Source of the DNA: Leuctra nigra
Lineage: Eukaryota > Arthropoda > Insecta > Plecoptera > Leuctridae
Assembly: GCA_934045905.1 (NCBI GenBank)
Contig: OW203770.1
Span: forward strand, 28,343,259-28,407,258
Length of the DNA: 64,000 bases
Direction: 5' to 3'
Each line of letters opens with the position of its first letter. The stretch's first letter is position 1. Of the stretch, positions 43,328 through 54,977 are shown one piece after another. The notes under the pieces were generated by a model, which worked only from the letters and a program-made list of their open reading frames with translations, was not told the DNA's origin and searched no databases. The position numbers were made by a program, and so were the translations under genes.

Positions 43328-43663
43328 AAAGCGTCCTTCCTGACGGTTTTGTTCGTGGTATTACCTCAGTGAACAGGCAAATGCTGGGAAGGTATACCCA
43401 ACTAATAGGCCACGACCGCCTCCTTCCCTGCTTCCATCTTTACCTACTATTCACCATCATCTAAGTTGTGTGATTCGAATTTATGATTCATTTATCACCA
43501 ACTACGTACCAAAGTTTGGGAATTGTTAAAAAGCGTCCTTCCTGACGATTTTGTTCGTGGTATTACCTCAGTGAACAGGCAAATGCTGGGAAGGTATACC
43601 CAACTAATAGGCCACGACCGCCTCCTTCCCACCTTCCATCTTTACCTCCTATTCACCATAATC
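43328..43663 (+). repeat. Direct repeat of about 134 bp with 68-bp spacer
   Basis: 43328-43461 and 43530-43663 are nearly identical (GCGTCCTTCCTGACG ... CCACGACCGCCTCCTTCCC). The spacer equals the segment at 41688-41747. This looks like a duplication via unequal exchange or the ends of a small retroelement; no coding content. Confidence 0.65.
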
Positions 43664-45319
43664 TCCCATCATCATAATAGGTTAGCTGCAGAACAGTGCG
43701 ACGTTATACACTACAAAAACAAATAGGTACCTACATGGAAACTACAAATCTACTACAGATTAAAATTTCTAAACGAATCCAAGTTACAAATCTGAAATCA
43801 TAAAAGAGTGAATTATACGCAACTTAAAAAAATAACGGCCCAATGAGTACATAAGAAATGAAAAATGAAAAATTGGGTAATAAGATTTTAAAAAAGTTTC
43901 TAAGAAAAAATGGAATACTCATATCAAATTAAGATAACTGAGATAAATTAAGATAACATTGACTGAAATATCTGTCAAGTGATCTTACTTGCCTCCTGAT
44001 GAAATAAAAGTCTGCATCTCTGCACAATTCCCATCAACATCAGGAATTCACATCAGGTTACATGGCAGATCAGCAGGGAGCCGCTGAGCTTCTCAGTCGA
44101 TTCCCACATTGCTGAATGTCGCCTTTTTGTACTTAAAGATGCAAATAAAGATAATTGACCAATGTAGATCTCCTCCCCCCACTACGTCATAAAACAAAAG
44201 TCAATGTTTGGTCACTGACAGCTGTCAGTGACCAAACAACTGTCAGTTAACTGCAAACAGCTGTTTCTTACAGAATTTAACAGTTTTACAATCTACAAAT
44301 TGCCATTAATAATAGTAATGATTTTAACTATCTACTTGAATCTTGTTCATTCTCAATTAACTTATCATATGAGAGCTAAGGCCTTTTTAAGTTGACGAAA
44401 CAATCCAGTGACAGAAGCCATTAAAAAGTAAAACAATTTGGCAACATACCTGACAAAATATAATTTGTTTCGTTGTACCACTGTAATAATTGTCCAGCAA
44501 TCATCAAACATGATTTATATGAGTTTAAATATATTGATTGAACTATTTCAAGTGGTAAATTAAACTATTAAACACGTGTGAGCTAAATTATTTGATCTTT
44601 TTGAATTTCATTTGTTTCAATGAAAAATTGTTATTTTTCTAAGAACCCTGGAGTTACCATGGTAATACTTTAGTCTTTCATAAGGCAACGCCCACCTACA
44701 TTGGTCAATTGAAATTGAAACATCAACGATCGATCGCTTTAGTACAATTTTGATTCCCAAAACGTAACTGTCAATATACTAATGAGAAGTTGCGACGTTA
44801 GGTATGTATACTCGGGCTTAAAAGTTCACTTACGGCCCCCCCCCGTAACCCCTCACCCTTTGCAACCCCAAAAATAACATCTAATTTACATTATATTGCT
44901 TTAACCCGTGGTTCTACTACGTCAAGGTCCCAAGAGTTAATTCCAATTTTCGTTCAATGTAAAAAAATCTCTGCCTACTGGGCCAATTTGAAAGTTTCGA
45001 CACTTGTATGTTCTTCCATGGGGCTACACGTCTTGGCAAGTTGGCTACACTCTTGCTTATCATGTAATTTCTCTCAAAATACTGTCAAAAGTTAGTGAAA
45101 CGGAGTTAATTCATCGATCAGGTATGTAGAATGTGATTTCGTATATTATTTGAACGAATTATTGCTATAACTTACTTGAAAGTGGATATAAAGATTCGTT
45201 CTGACATTTTGACGTTTTAAAATGACAGTTCGATTATTTTCCATTGTCGGACATACAGGACATACAGGACATACGGACATACGCGATATGCGCATGCGTG
45301 AATAGTGTACATTGTAAGA
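43664..45319. other. No gene; one perfect 34-bp palindrome
   Basis: AT-rich. 44205-44238 is a perfect inverted repeat centred on CAGCTG (half-site TGTTTGGTCACTGACAG). A repeat related to 32480-32680 lies at 44820-45010 and a 9-bp GGACATACA tandem at about 45248-45282. Confidence 0.5.
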
Positions 45320-45568
45320 GGATGATTTGAGTGGTCCCAGGTATATTTTTTTTAAGAGATCCTGTGATTTTTGAATATTAACAAGGAACAGTTCAATCAT
45401 TAAGGTTGATACTAACATTTTAGGAATATTTAGAGATTTTTATTCAAGTCTGACGAAATTCAAGAATTATTGGCTTTTAATTATATTTTCGATAGACAGA
45501 ATTTCGGTTCGAGGTGTTCTGCGTATCCGTGCTCGCTCATCAACGCGTTACTCAGAGCGTTTTCCTAG
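45320..45568 (+). mobile_element. HLE-1 3' portion
   Basis: Begins within the element at GAGTGGTCCCAGGTATATTT and ends GCGTTTTCCTAG before T. It has no 5' end. By content it complements the 5' portion at 39233-39845, which stops at the same internal place. Confidence 0.7.
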
Positions 45569-46381
45569 TATAAATATTGTGGTTTTATATTTATTGAACA
45601 GTGAGTTCTTGTTAATGTTTATAATCGAAATATAATTTAATTTTAGAGGATTTTATATTAATTTTTAATGAAAAGAAAAAAGTTGTAATTTGGAAAAAGC
45701 TAGCCAACATTTCAATTCAAAATTAACCATAAAATGTATAAAACTATATCACATATAATTACATTATTTTGACCTGAGAGTAATTTATTGATGTTTACAT
45801 GACATGCTTTTGGTCACATAAATGTGAAACAATTTGATTTAGTCGCGAATTACCGTTTTATAAGCATATTATTTGTATTATTGCCAACTTACGAACTGCA
45901 GAGAGTTGGTTGCAACATTGCCCTTTCGTTGCCAGGGAGACAGTTGTTTATTAGTAAAGTACAGAAAAATAATGGCTTCTGTCAAAAGTGTGGAATTCCA
46001 GTTGTCAGGAGGCATTTTATTAAAAAGAAAGATGATGGGAGATTAATGTCCAAATGTGAAGTGACCAAAAGTTCAACGTAGTCTGAAGAATGTCGCGAAA
46101 ACGGTGCCCGAGGAATACCTTGATCTTTATTTGTTAGCAAATAACGTATGTACTGAGTGTAATCCAACCACTAACCCTCAAAAACCAAACATCGAGAACA
46201 TTGTGGATTAAACTTGCTTAAACAGAAGATTATTGCTTCTATGAATCGAATAAAGATTACTGCATTCTATAAATGAAGACATACTGTTAATTATTATTAA
46301 AAGAATCGTGAAAGTATGTTGTTCATATCCATGTTTGAAAACGGCTCGCTTCTAATCACCTTGATATCTCATCTTTGCAAA
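45569..46381. other. No gene recognised
   Basis: AT-rich. An 85-aa frame (45824-46081) contains CQKCGIPVV but nothing else suggestive; left unassigned. Confidence 0.4.
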
Positions 46382-47687
46382 TCTAGTGGAGCGGTCGCTC
46401 CACCCAGCCAAGTCGTACTGTACACTCACAGTCACTCAACATACCGTAAATGCCTAATAAACCGAGGAGCAGACCAAACACTTTTACTTTAAGCAACAAC
46501 ATGGCATTTTCGGTCTACTGGATCATAAAATTGGAAAATCTCACATTGTTGTGAAATATCTTAATTTCGAGCTATGGCCCACCCCACCACATATACTAAA
46601 TTTGGGAACAATAGGTTATGCCATTTGCGAGCTAGAGGGCCGTGAAAACAGTGAAATTACATCACTTTCATCTTCTTCTTCTTCTTCTTCTTCTTCTTCT
46701 TTAGATGATGATGATGATGATATCAGGAAACACCGCTATCACCGCCACAGCCTAAACGGCTGAACCGATCGATCTGAAATTTTTAGCACATGTGCACTTT
46801 TGGCGTCTGAGGTGCCTTTTTAAAAAACCAACCGGAAGTCGCCATTTTGAAACCGGAAATGACGTCATATCTCGAAACCGGCTGAACCGATCGGAACGAA
46901 ACTAGCGTCAAACTATTCGGACGGTCATATATATGAAAATACAATAGTCTAAACAGAAATGTACTATTACTGAAACCGGAAATGACGTCATAAAAATGAA
47001 AAATCAGACTTTAATCACCTCTTACTACAATAACTACTTATTCACAAGGTTTATAATGATAAAAAACATTTATATAAACAAATTCTACGTGGAGTGTTTT
47101 CAGCCGCCATTTTGATAACCGGAAGTGATGCCATATCTCGAAAACGGCTGGACCTATTGGAACAAATCTTTCGCTTCGCAACTTTTCTTAGTAACCAAAT
47201 TGGAACTGGCTTATTTTTTTAAAGGAATTAGTCATTGTTGTTTCGATATGTGTTACAAATTGTTTAAATTAACTAAAAAAAATTGTGATATCCCCATAAA
47301 AAACACTCCGTGTAAAAATACCAGCCAAGTCTCTTTAACTATAAAAAAAATAGAAGAAATCTAAAAATTCAGCACTGAAAAGTAGTGATATCAAAAAATT
47401 GGCCAAGTCAAACTTAATTTGAAAAACCAAAATATACTTGGCACATCGTTTTTAAGGGCATTATAGGTATATTTTATATATTAAGGTACATATGATTTTT
47501 GGCTTATACTTCTATACTAGATTAATACCCGATGCGCCAAGTATATTTTGGTTTTTCAAATTAAGTTTGACTTGGCCAATTTTTTGATATCACTACTTTT
47601 CAGTGCTGAATTTTTAGATTTCTTCTATTTTTTTTATGGTTAAAGAGACTTTGATGGTATTTTTACACGGAGTGTTTTTTATGGGGA
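46382..47687 (-). mobile_element. Helitron-like family 2, copy f
   Basis: The 3' hairpin is at the left (TCTAGTGGAGCGGTCGCTCC), then the conserved segment, a CTT plus GAT microsatellite (46670-46720), two modules with CCGGAAATGACGTCA and GCCGCCATTTT, and the complete palindrome (about 47285-47687). The element is complete on the minus strand. Confidence 0.8.
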
Positions 47688-47694
47688 TCTCTGT

Positions 47695-50150
47695 AACTCC
47701 AGTCACTTTATCATTTGACCCCAAACTAATTATTTCTAAAAATGTTTTTTTACGATATTATCGAGGTCAACTCACATAACTCATAAACGAAAGTTTACCA
47801 AATTTTGGGCCGCCATTTTGTTTTAATCAAGTGTTTTGTCAAAATCACCATTTCATTTTTCACTTGAAAATGTGAAGGAAATTTTTACTTTCAATATTTT
47901 TTTATTTTTTGGGAATGTATTGTGCAACTCAAAAAAAATAATCAGCTTGATCGCCTGCATTGTTATCCAATCATATCCATTTTATATCCATTTCCATTTT
48001 ATCATATCCATTTTATCATATCCATTTTATCTGGCAAGGCCTAGATGGGCTATGGTCATTCTCAACCAACATCACCCGGCATGACCATAGCCTCAAACTC
48101 AATCTAAGGCGATACAAGACGAACATCGGTCTGCACTCATTCCTGGGTAGAACTTGTCGGCTCTGGAACCGCTTGCCAGCGAAGAAGATGGAGTCCCTAC
48201 CTGACGCTGCCCAATTGGAGAATATACTCTCCGATGAATTCCAGATCTGATTTCTTGAATATTGTCAATTGCATTGTAACAACACTTAAATGTATTTTAT
48301 ATATGTAATTCCATCTCCAGCCACCGGAAATTTATTTCCAAAGCTGTGTAAAATTAAATAAAATAATAAATAAATAATAAATAAATACAAACACATCAAT
48401 TTTATTAAAACTGTTCTATACGAGTCGTTATTTAAGTTATCGACTTCATTTTTGCACTAAAATATTCCTTACTTGATACACTATGACATATAAAAAGTTT
48501 ACCAAAATCGGCTTATTATAACCATTTTTCCCAAAAAACATTTCGACATACATTGAAAAAAAATTGATTCCACATTCAATTTGAGATTTAAAGCACATGC
48601 TAATTGAAAATTAAAATGAAATATAACTATTTTGACCCGTTAAACATAGTTAATGAATAAAAAAATAAAAAATATTTGAGAAGTTATTTTGTTTTTACTG
48701 ATAATTTTGTGGAAATCACGTATTATTTTTTATTTGAATAATGTTTGAACTTCCGGTTAATTTATTACGTGATTAATTATTGTTAAAAATATACACAATC
48801 AAAAAAAATAATTTTTGCCATTGCGTTTGTTATTTGGCAGATAATTTCCTTTTTGCAAATAACCTCAAATAAATCAAACGGCTCTAAAACAACAGCCGTT
48901 TGAGCGTTTGGCACAAAATGTTCAGAAATTGTGCACCACGTGGTGCATTATGACATATAAAAAATTTACTTAAATCTAACTATTGTGAAATGAACTATTA
49001 ACTAAAGAAGGTCGTTTAAAAATTTGATAATTATGTGCCTTAAAATCTGTAAAATCAAAATGGCTGCCCAAAAATTGGTAAACTTTAGTTCATAAAGTAA
49101 CTTAGGTGGACCATAATAAAATGTTATTTATTAAAAGCGTCGCAGTTATATCGGTGTTAAAAATTTGCAGTTAAATTTGGAAAACATTAATAATTATCAT
49201 ATTTTTTAAACGACCTTCTTTAGTTAATAGTTTTTTTCACAATCGTTAGATTTAAGTAAATTTTTTATATGTCATAATGCACCACGTGGTGCACAATTTC
49301 TGAAAATTTTGTGCCAATTGCTCAAACGGCTCTCGTTTAAGAGCTGTTTTGGTTTATTTGAGGTTATTTGCAAGAAAAGAAATTACTTCCAAACAACAAA
49401 CGCAATGACGAAAATTATTTTTTCTCTATTGTGTATATTTTCAACAATAATTAATCACGTAATAAATTAACCGGAAATACAAACATTATTAAAATAAAAA
49501 TTAATACGTGATTTCCACAAAATTATCTGTAAAAATAAAATGGCTGCTAAAAATTTATATAATTTTTTTATTCATTGACTATATTCAACGGATCAAAATA
49601 GTTATTTTTTATTTGAATTTTCGATAAGCATGTGCTTTAAATCTCAAATAGAATGTGGAATCATTTTTTTTTTCAATGTATGTCGAAAATTTTGTTGGGA
49701 AAAATGGTTTTACTAAGCCGGTTTCGGTAAACTTTTTATATGTTATAGTGTATCAAGTGAGAAATATTTCAGTGCAAAAATGAAGTCGATTACTTAAATA
49801 ACGACTCGTATAGAGCAGTTTTAATAAAATTTATGTTTTTGTATTTAAATGGATATGATTGGATAACAATATATGCGATCAAGCTGATTATTTTTTTTGA
49901 GTTGCACAAAACATTCCAAAAAAATAAAAAAAATATTGAAAGTAAAAATTTCCTTTACAATTTCAAATGAAAAATGAAATGGTGGTTTTGACAAAACACT
50001 TGATAAAAACAAAATGGCGGCCAAAAATTTTGTAAACTTTCGTTTATGAGTTATGTGGGTAGACCTCAATAATATTGTCAAAAAATATTTTTAGAAACAA
50101 TTAGTTTGGGGTGTGACCCTTTTTTTCAGTAAAATGACTGGAGTATGTTG
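47695..50150. mobile_element. Giant fold-back element, arms about 1 kb
   Basis: Nearly the whole span is an inverted repeat centred near 49115. Examples: 47705-47980 pairs with 49845-50130, and 48937-49022 pairs with 49200-49296. Near the centre each arm carries the perfect palindrome GTGCACCACGTGGTGCAC. The outer ends share ACTCCAGTCA. The left arm is enlarged by a LINE fragment (48031-48393). No ORF. Confidence 0.75.
48031..48393 (+). pseudogene. 5'-truncated LINE 3' end
   Basis: The frame to 48250 reads RYKTNIGLHSFLGRTCRLWN and RLPAKKMESLPDAAQL, the C-terminal end of a Jockey/R1/L2-type ORF2 (the R-T-x-x-L-W-N motif). It is followed by a 3' UTR and an AATAAATA-type tail. It lacks all upstream sequence, as usual for dead-on-arrival copies. 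The matching arm of the palindrome lacks it, which defines the insertion. An ATCCATTTTAT repeat precedes it (47972-48030). Confidence 0.8.
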
Positions 50151-52154
50151 CCAGATGTAAGGCTTGTAATTCGAAATTACAGGATTCCATTTGCTTTAAA
50201 CGAAGATATCTCGGTAATGAGTATGGTGACACATATTTTTAAAACGGTGATTCGATTGAGAAATATGTCGACTTCAAATTAATTGAATAAAAAAAGACTT
50301 GTATGGCAAACTTTTTTAAAATCATGATTTGAGTGTGTTAGTAATCATGATTACCATGTTATCTTATGAGAAATGCCATCATATAAAAGATGTCATATCT
50401 CAAAAACGAGTACCGCAAGGTGGTTTTTTGACTTCACATATGCATTTGTCTATGTTCAGTGAATACCTTGACAAAATTTCAAGAATTTTTTTAACCTTTC
50501 GAATAATGATGGAAAGACTTTAAGGTATTTATTATTATTTTTATATATAAAATTACCAGTACGTTTTTAAAGTCAGACGTCAAATTCTAAATAATTTTCC
50601 TATACCTCCTGTGCGAAAATTTCCTCATATTTTGAAGACACCATATTGAAAACTTAATATAAGTGGAGAGTTGCAAATTACAAGACATTTATTAAAAAAA
50701 AATTAATGTTTTTATTTAATAAAAATTGTAAATTTCAACTAAAAATATTTTCGCAAAATCTACTTGGGCATATCCCTCTTTAATAACTTTTTGATTACGC
50801 GCTTGGAAATCTGTTTCACAGCGAAACTGTTTCGACCAAATTAAGATAGGTACTTATGCTTCTTTTGAAAACAATACACATAATAAAAAATGTGCGTCAA
50901 AAGTATTTAGGCTAATGAACGTTTTGAAAATAATCAAACTTGGTAATGTAATTTGTAGGTATACAGAAAAAGTTTCCACAATCTAATTTATTTATTCGTA
51001 TTAATTTCAATACAATAAGCTATCAAATTAATTGTCTGTGATAACTCTCAGATATAAGTAAATATATTAACACGGGAGGGAGAATACTTACAGAGGGTTA
51101 CACAAAACATCTATTACGAGTATGTCAATAATTCCCAAAACACTGTGGATTTTCTCACGAGTTTAAAAGTCTAAGCCGTCATCACCCTTGATATAATCAC
51201 GGTCTTCTGGAAATTTCTACAAATTTTCAAAGAATTTCGAATTTCTAGAAGGCCGTTTCACCATGGCAACACAATTGTACATGTAAAACTGCACTTTTCA
51301 GATGGAAAACGTAAAAATAAAGCAGTAAAACCCTCATAGCTCGGTAAAACGTCCAGGAACGTATACATTTTGAACTGTTATATCAAAATATTGCATCTGA
51401 TACACGCTATAGTAGTTTTTCAAAAATTCTATACGTGGAAAAGCAACCAAATACGATTTTAAAAATATCAGCATAACTTTTTTCCGAATGGTCACACTCG
51501 CAATGTTAAACTGAGAAAAAACTGTAACTTTGAAGCGATATCTCGAAAATTAGTTCACGTTGACCACTTTTTCTCGCCATATTATGATGCAGAACATATA
51601 CATCTATTAACTATTTATATGCGGAATTTTAACAATTTTTATAGAGAAGAGAAATTCGGAGATAAAACACGTACGAAACAAATCAAGAACGAATAATAAA
51701 TGTAATTGTCTCTTAAATTCCTTTTACAGATTGTTAATATGTCATAACTATCGGAGTTATCAATAAAACTTTTTATATATTCAGATGAGAATTGGAACTA
51801 TTTGTACCGTCTATTTTCAAATATCTTGTGAGATTTTCCTATACATTGTATTTCGAAAGTTATGATGTCCTAGTGAATGTATGTACATGTTTCTGGAGAT
51901 TTCCCCAAGCATGATATTAGGAAAGTTAAGAAGAAACAAGAGATTTTTCAAATAGTTCGGGAGATTTCCCCACACACCGTACGGGAAAAGTTTATAATAA
52001 TAAGGAATGTTTTCTAAAAAAGAATTAGAAAAATATTCTATTCATGTACAAGATATTTCCCTAACTGTTTGGAAATCCAGTTTCCCATTACTTTTAGGTA
52101 CACAACAACGATTTTGTACAGTGTTTTATGTGATAAAAATCTTTCGTAAAATAA
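50151..52154. other. No gene recognised
   Basis: AT-rich. 50521-50600 resembles the end of the family 4 repeat. Nothing else supportable. Confidence 0.45.
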
Positions 52155-52338
52155 CTAGGAAAACGCTCAGTGTACCGCGTTGATAAGCGAGCACGGGTAC
52201 GTGCCAATTCTCGAACCGGAAATGCGTACACAACGCACAGATAACATATACATCCATACTGACTTGAATATGATCCACTCAATCAACATAAAGGTATGCT
52301 TTTCATCGAAACTTGAAAATAGCATCTAAGCACCTTGG

Positions 52339-52524
52339 AGACCAGTTTAGAAATTATCTGGATGGCTCTGGATTCTAATGAATTTCACATGCAGTATGAT
52401 TTTCCAAGTGTGTATTCATATTGTAACCCATTGTTGTAAAACACTAATAGATATATGGAAAACCAAACTGCATGTGAAATTTTCTAGAAACCAGAGCCAC
52501 CCAGATATTTTCTGAATTGGTCTA
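52339..52524. mobile_element. Fold-back MITE, copy 1
   Basis: Ends AGACCAGTTTAGAAATTATC and its diverged complement; inner arms share GGCTCTGG and CATGCAGT. About 186 bp and the same family as 54613-54797. It lies inside an HLE-1 copy. Confidence 0.65.
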
Positions 52525-52803
52525 TTGGCACTGGAAAGCAATCTTTTTGATACTTCATTTCTGTCAGTTATTAAAAATTTAATAAGTTTATTGCGATGAA
52601 AATGTGTAAAAAAATTGGACAATGTTGGTCTTAATGCCCATGAATAATATGAGTTTGATCATTTTAATTTTTCATCCTATCAGGAGATAAATAATATCTT
52701 TATTTCCTTTTCCAATTAAAACAATCAGGTAATGATTACAAATTTCAAGGGCAAGTTATACATTAGGAACGCCGGTAGTCCAGACGTTTCTATAGAACAG
52801 AGT

Positions 52804-53236
52804 ATTCTTCTTCTTCTGCTTCACCCTCCTCTTCTTCTTCTTCTTCTTCTTCTTCTTCTTCTTCTTCTTCTTCTTCTTCTTCTTTTCTTCTTCTTCTTCT
52901 TCTTCTTCTTCTTCTTCTTCTTCTTCTTCTTCTTCTTCTTCTTCTTCTTCTTCTTCTTCTTCTTCTTCTTCTTCTTCTTCTTCTTCTTCTTCTTCTTCTT
53001 CTTCTTCTTCTTCTTCTTCTTCTTCTTCTTCTTCTTCTTCTTCTTCTTCTTCTTCTTCTTCTTCTTCTTCTTCTTCTTCTTCTTCTTCTTCTTCTTCTTC
53101 TTCTTCTTCTTCTTCTTCTTCTTCTTCTTCTTCTTCTTCTTCTTCTTCTTCTTCTTCTTCTTCTTCTTCTTCTTCTTCTTCTTCTTCTTCTTCTTCTTCT
53201 TCTTCTACTTCTCCTGCTTCCTCTTCGTCATCATCT
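52804..53236 (+). repeat. Very long (TTC)n / (GAA)n microsatellite
   Basis: About 430 bp of TTC repeat, with over 300 bp uninterrupted from about 52890 to 53203. The degenerate edges contain CTCCTGC and CATCATC. The poly-Phe frame it creates is not a gene. Long GAA/TTC tracts can form triplex DNA. Confidence 0.95.
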
Positions 53237-53741
53237 TCTTCGGTACTGCATGCGATTTAATGAGTGTGCAATATATGTCCATCTACAGACATTGAGAACC
53301 TTTTTGACGATAATCTTGTACTCAAGGTCCCATTCACCGAGGAGGCAGTGAATGTTTTGATACGTAAAATTTGTCTATTACTCGTTAAGTTTATTACAGA
53401 TTTTTCAAAAAGCACTCGTACCTAAAGTTACAATGCTGGTACCAATTAACATGCAAAATTTGGAGGTGATCGGTCAAACGATCCCAGTTTTATTGCCACA
53501 CAGAGTTGGTTTTCTTTCATATTATTGTAAGTACAGATTACAAATCAAGTTTCCGATAAAATTAATAAACCGTTTTTTCTGGAAATCATCAGTCTTTTGC
53601 TTTGGATATTATTGCATATTTTTTGAAAGCATTGGCTTGATCCGTTGCTTCGTTTTAATTGTACGCCAAAACACAAATATACAAAAAGAAAACAGATTTG
53701 AGCCAAACGTTTTAAGTGGATCAGTCGCTCGCCGCGCTCAA

Positions 53742-54612
53742 TTGATAATCTGATTAAGTTTCAAGTGAACTTTTACTGCTTTTTTGATCAAGTTTCCATT
53801 GTGAGAAGTCTCTGAGAGTAAGAGCGACGATTAATAACACGCATTTTTTTGCCAAATTCATCAACGAAAAATATGTTTTATTTTAAGGATGAACCATCGC
53901 TTTGAATGGCTATATTCATAACATGAGATAAATTAATTCAGAAAACGCATGTTTAAGCTTTAAAACATAGTTTTATAATGTAATAATGTGGAGAATTATA
54001 CGATATGAGATGATGAGGATTTTTCTAATAAAGTTTTCGTAAAATAATTTTGTTAAGAGTACAGCAGTGGTTTTGACTAGTTCAGTTGCCCCATGTTAAA
54101 TGGCCATATATCAAGATTTTCAAACATTTTAATGCCATTATCTCAGAAATTAGGTCAATGACAAGTCATGATATAATAAAAAATAAAGTTTGTGTCCTGT
54201 CCAAAGGAAAGTAATTCATTTAATATAACACCAACTTATCAGGAAGAGGAAATTTAATCAAGAGTATTTTAAGTTTTCAATGCATTCAGTATTAGTCAAA
54301 GAATATATCATTCATTAGTTTTCTGTTGAAATTGTTGGTCCGGATTAAAAATAATTTAGAATAATGTAGGAAATTAATTCGTTCCCCCATAATAATGTAA
54401 AAACGTCGAACTTTGGAAACGTTTTACATAAAAGTTAGGTCGGTAAGGTATAAATTTTTTGATCTTATATTGTAGATAATAATATTAGGAACAAAATAAT
54501 ATAGTTTGGAACAAATGTGGTATAGATGACCTTGCGCTGGTTCATTCTTAATAGTTAATATAGACAGAATAATCACCTTGCCTTTAATCTTTCGCTGATC
54601 ATAATGTTTTTA
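53742..54612. other. No gene recognised
   Basis: AT-rich, with no repeats matched within the window. Confidence 0.45.
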
Positions 54613-54797
54613 TAGACCATTTTAAATATTATCTCGGTGGCTCTGCTTTCTAAAAAAATCATATGCAGTTAGATTTCCAGACACCTTAGTCCCTGTTTCA
54701 ACAATATATAAAACAGGGACTAAGGTGTCTGGAAATAATACTGCATATGATTTTTCTTTGAAAGCAGAGCCACCGAGATAATATTTAAAATGGTCTA
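54613..54797. mobile_element. Fold-back MITE, copy 2
   Basis: TAGACCATTTTAAATATTAT with CTCGGTGGCTCTGCTTTC forms near-perfect arms with the right half; 185 bp. A TA target duplication is possible but is also part of the palindrome. Same family as 52339-52524. Confidence 0.8.
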
Positions 54798-54977
54798 TTT
54801 ATACCTCCAAAGAGTTATTTTCCAAGGTTTATTGAGCAGCAACTCTCGCACAGTGTATTCAGTTTCAGTTTTGACGGTTGATTTTGAGAAAATAACAACC
54901 TAGTGTATGGATTTAGTCGTCTTATTACATTATTATATTCATGCTATTATACTATTATCATACTTCCTTGATTTATT

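Larger units (their letters stand above)
52155..53741 (-). mobile_element. HLE-1 Helitron-like element, degenerate, with MITE and TTC repeat
   Basis: The 3' end CTAGG is at 52155 and a worn 5' end (complement TTGAGCGCGGCGAGCG) at 53741, flanked by A and T. Internal HLE-1 words are kept at 52525-52690 and weakly at 53429-53470. Interrupted by a MITE (52339-52524) and the long TTC microsatellite. Confidence 0.5.

Noticed and set aside
46551..46763. Frame reading LNFELWPTPPHILNLGTIGY shared with 59194-59382 and 41377-41643
   Set aside because: It lies in the conserved 3' part of family 2; the frame is interrupted in most copies and contains the microsatellite, so DNA-level conservation explains it better.
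52732..53295. 187-aa ORF, mostly poly-phenylalanine
   Set aside because: It is the translation of the TTC microsatellite; no gene-like sequence on either side.
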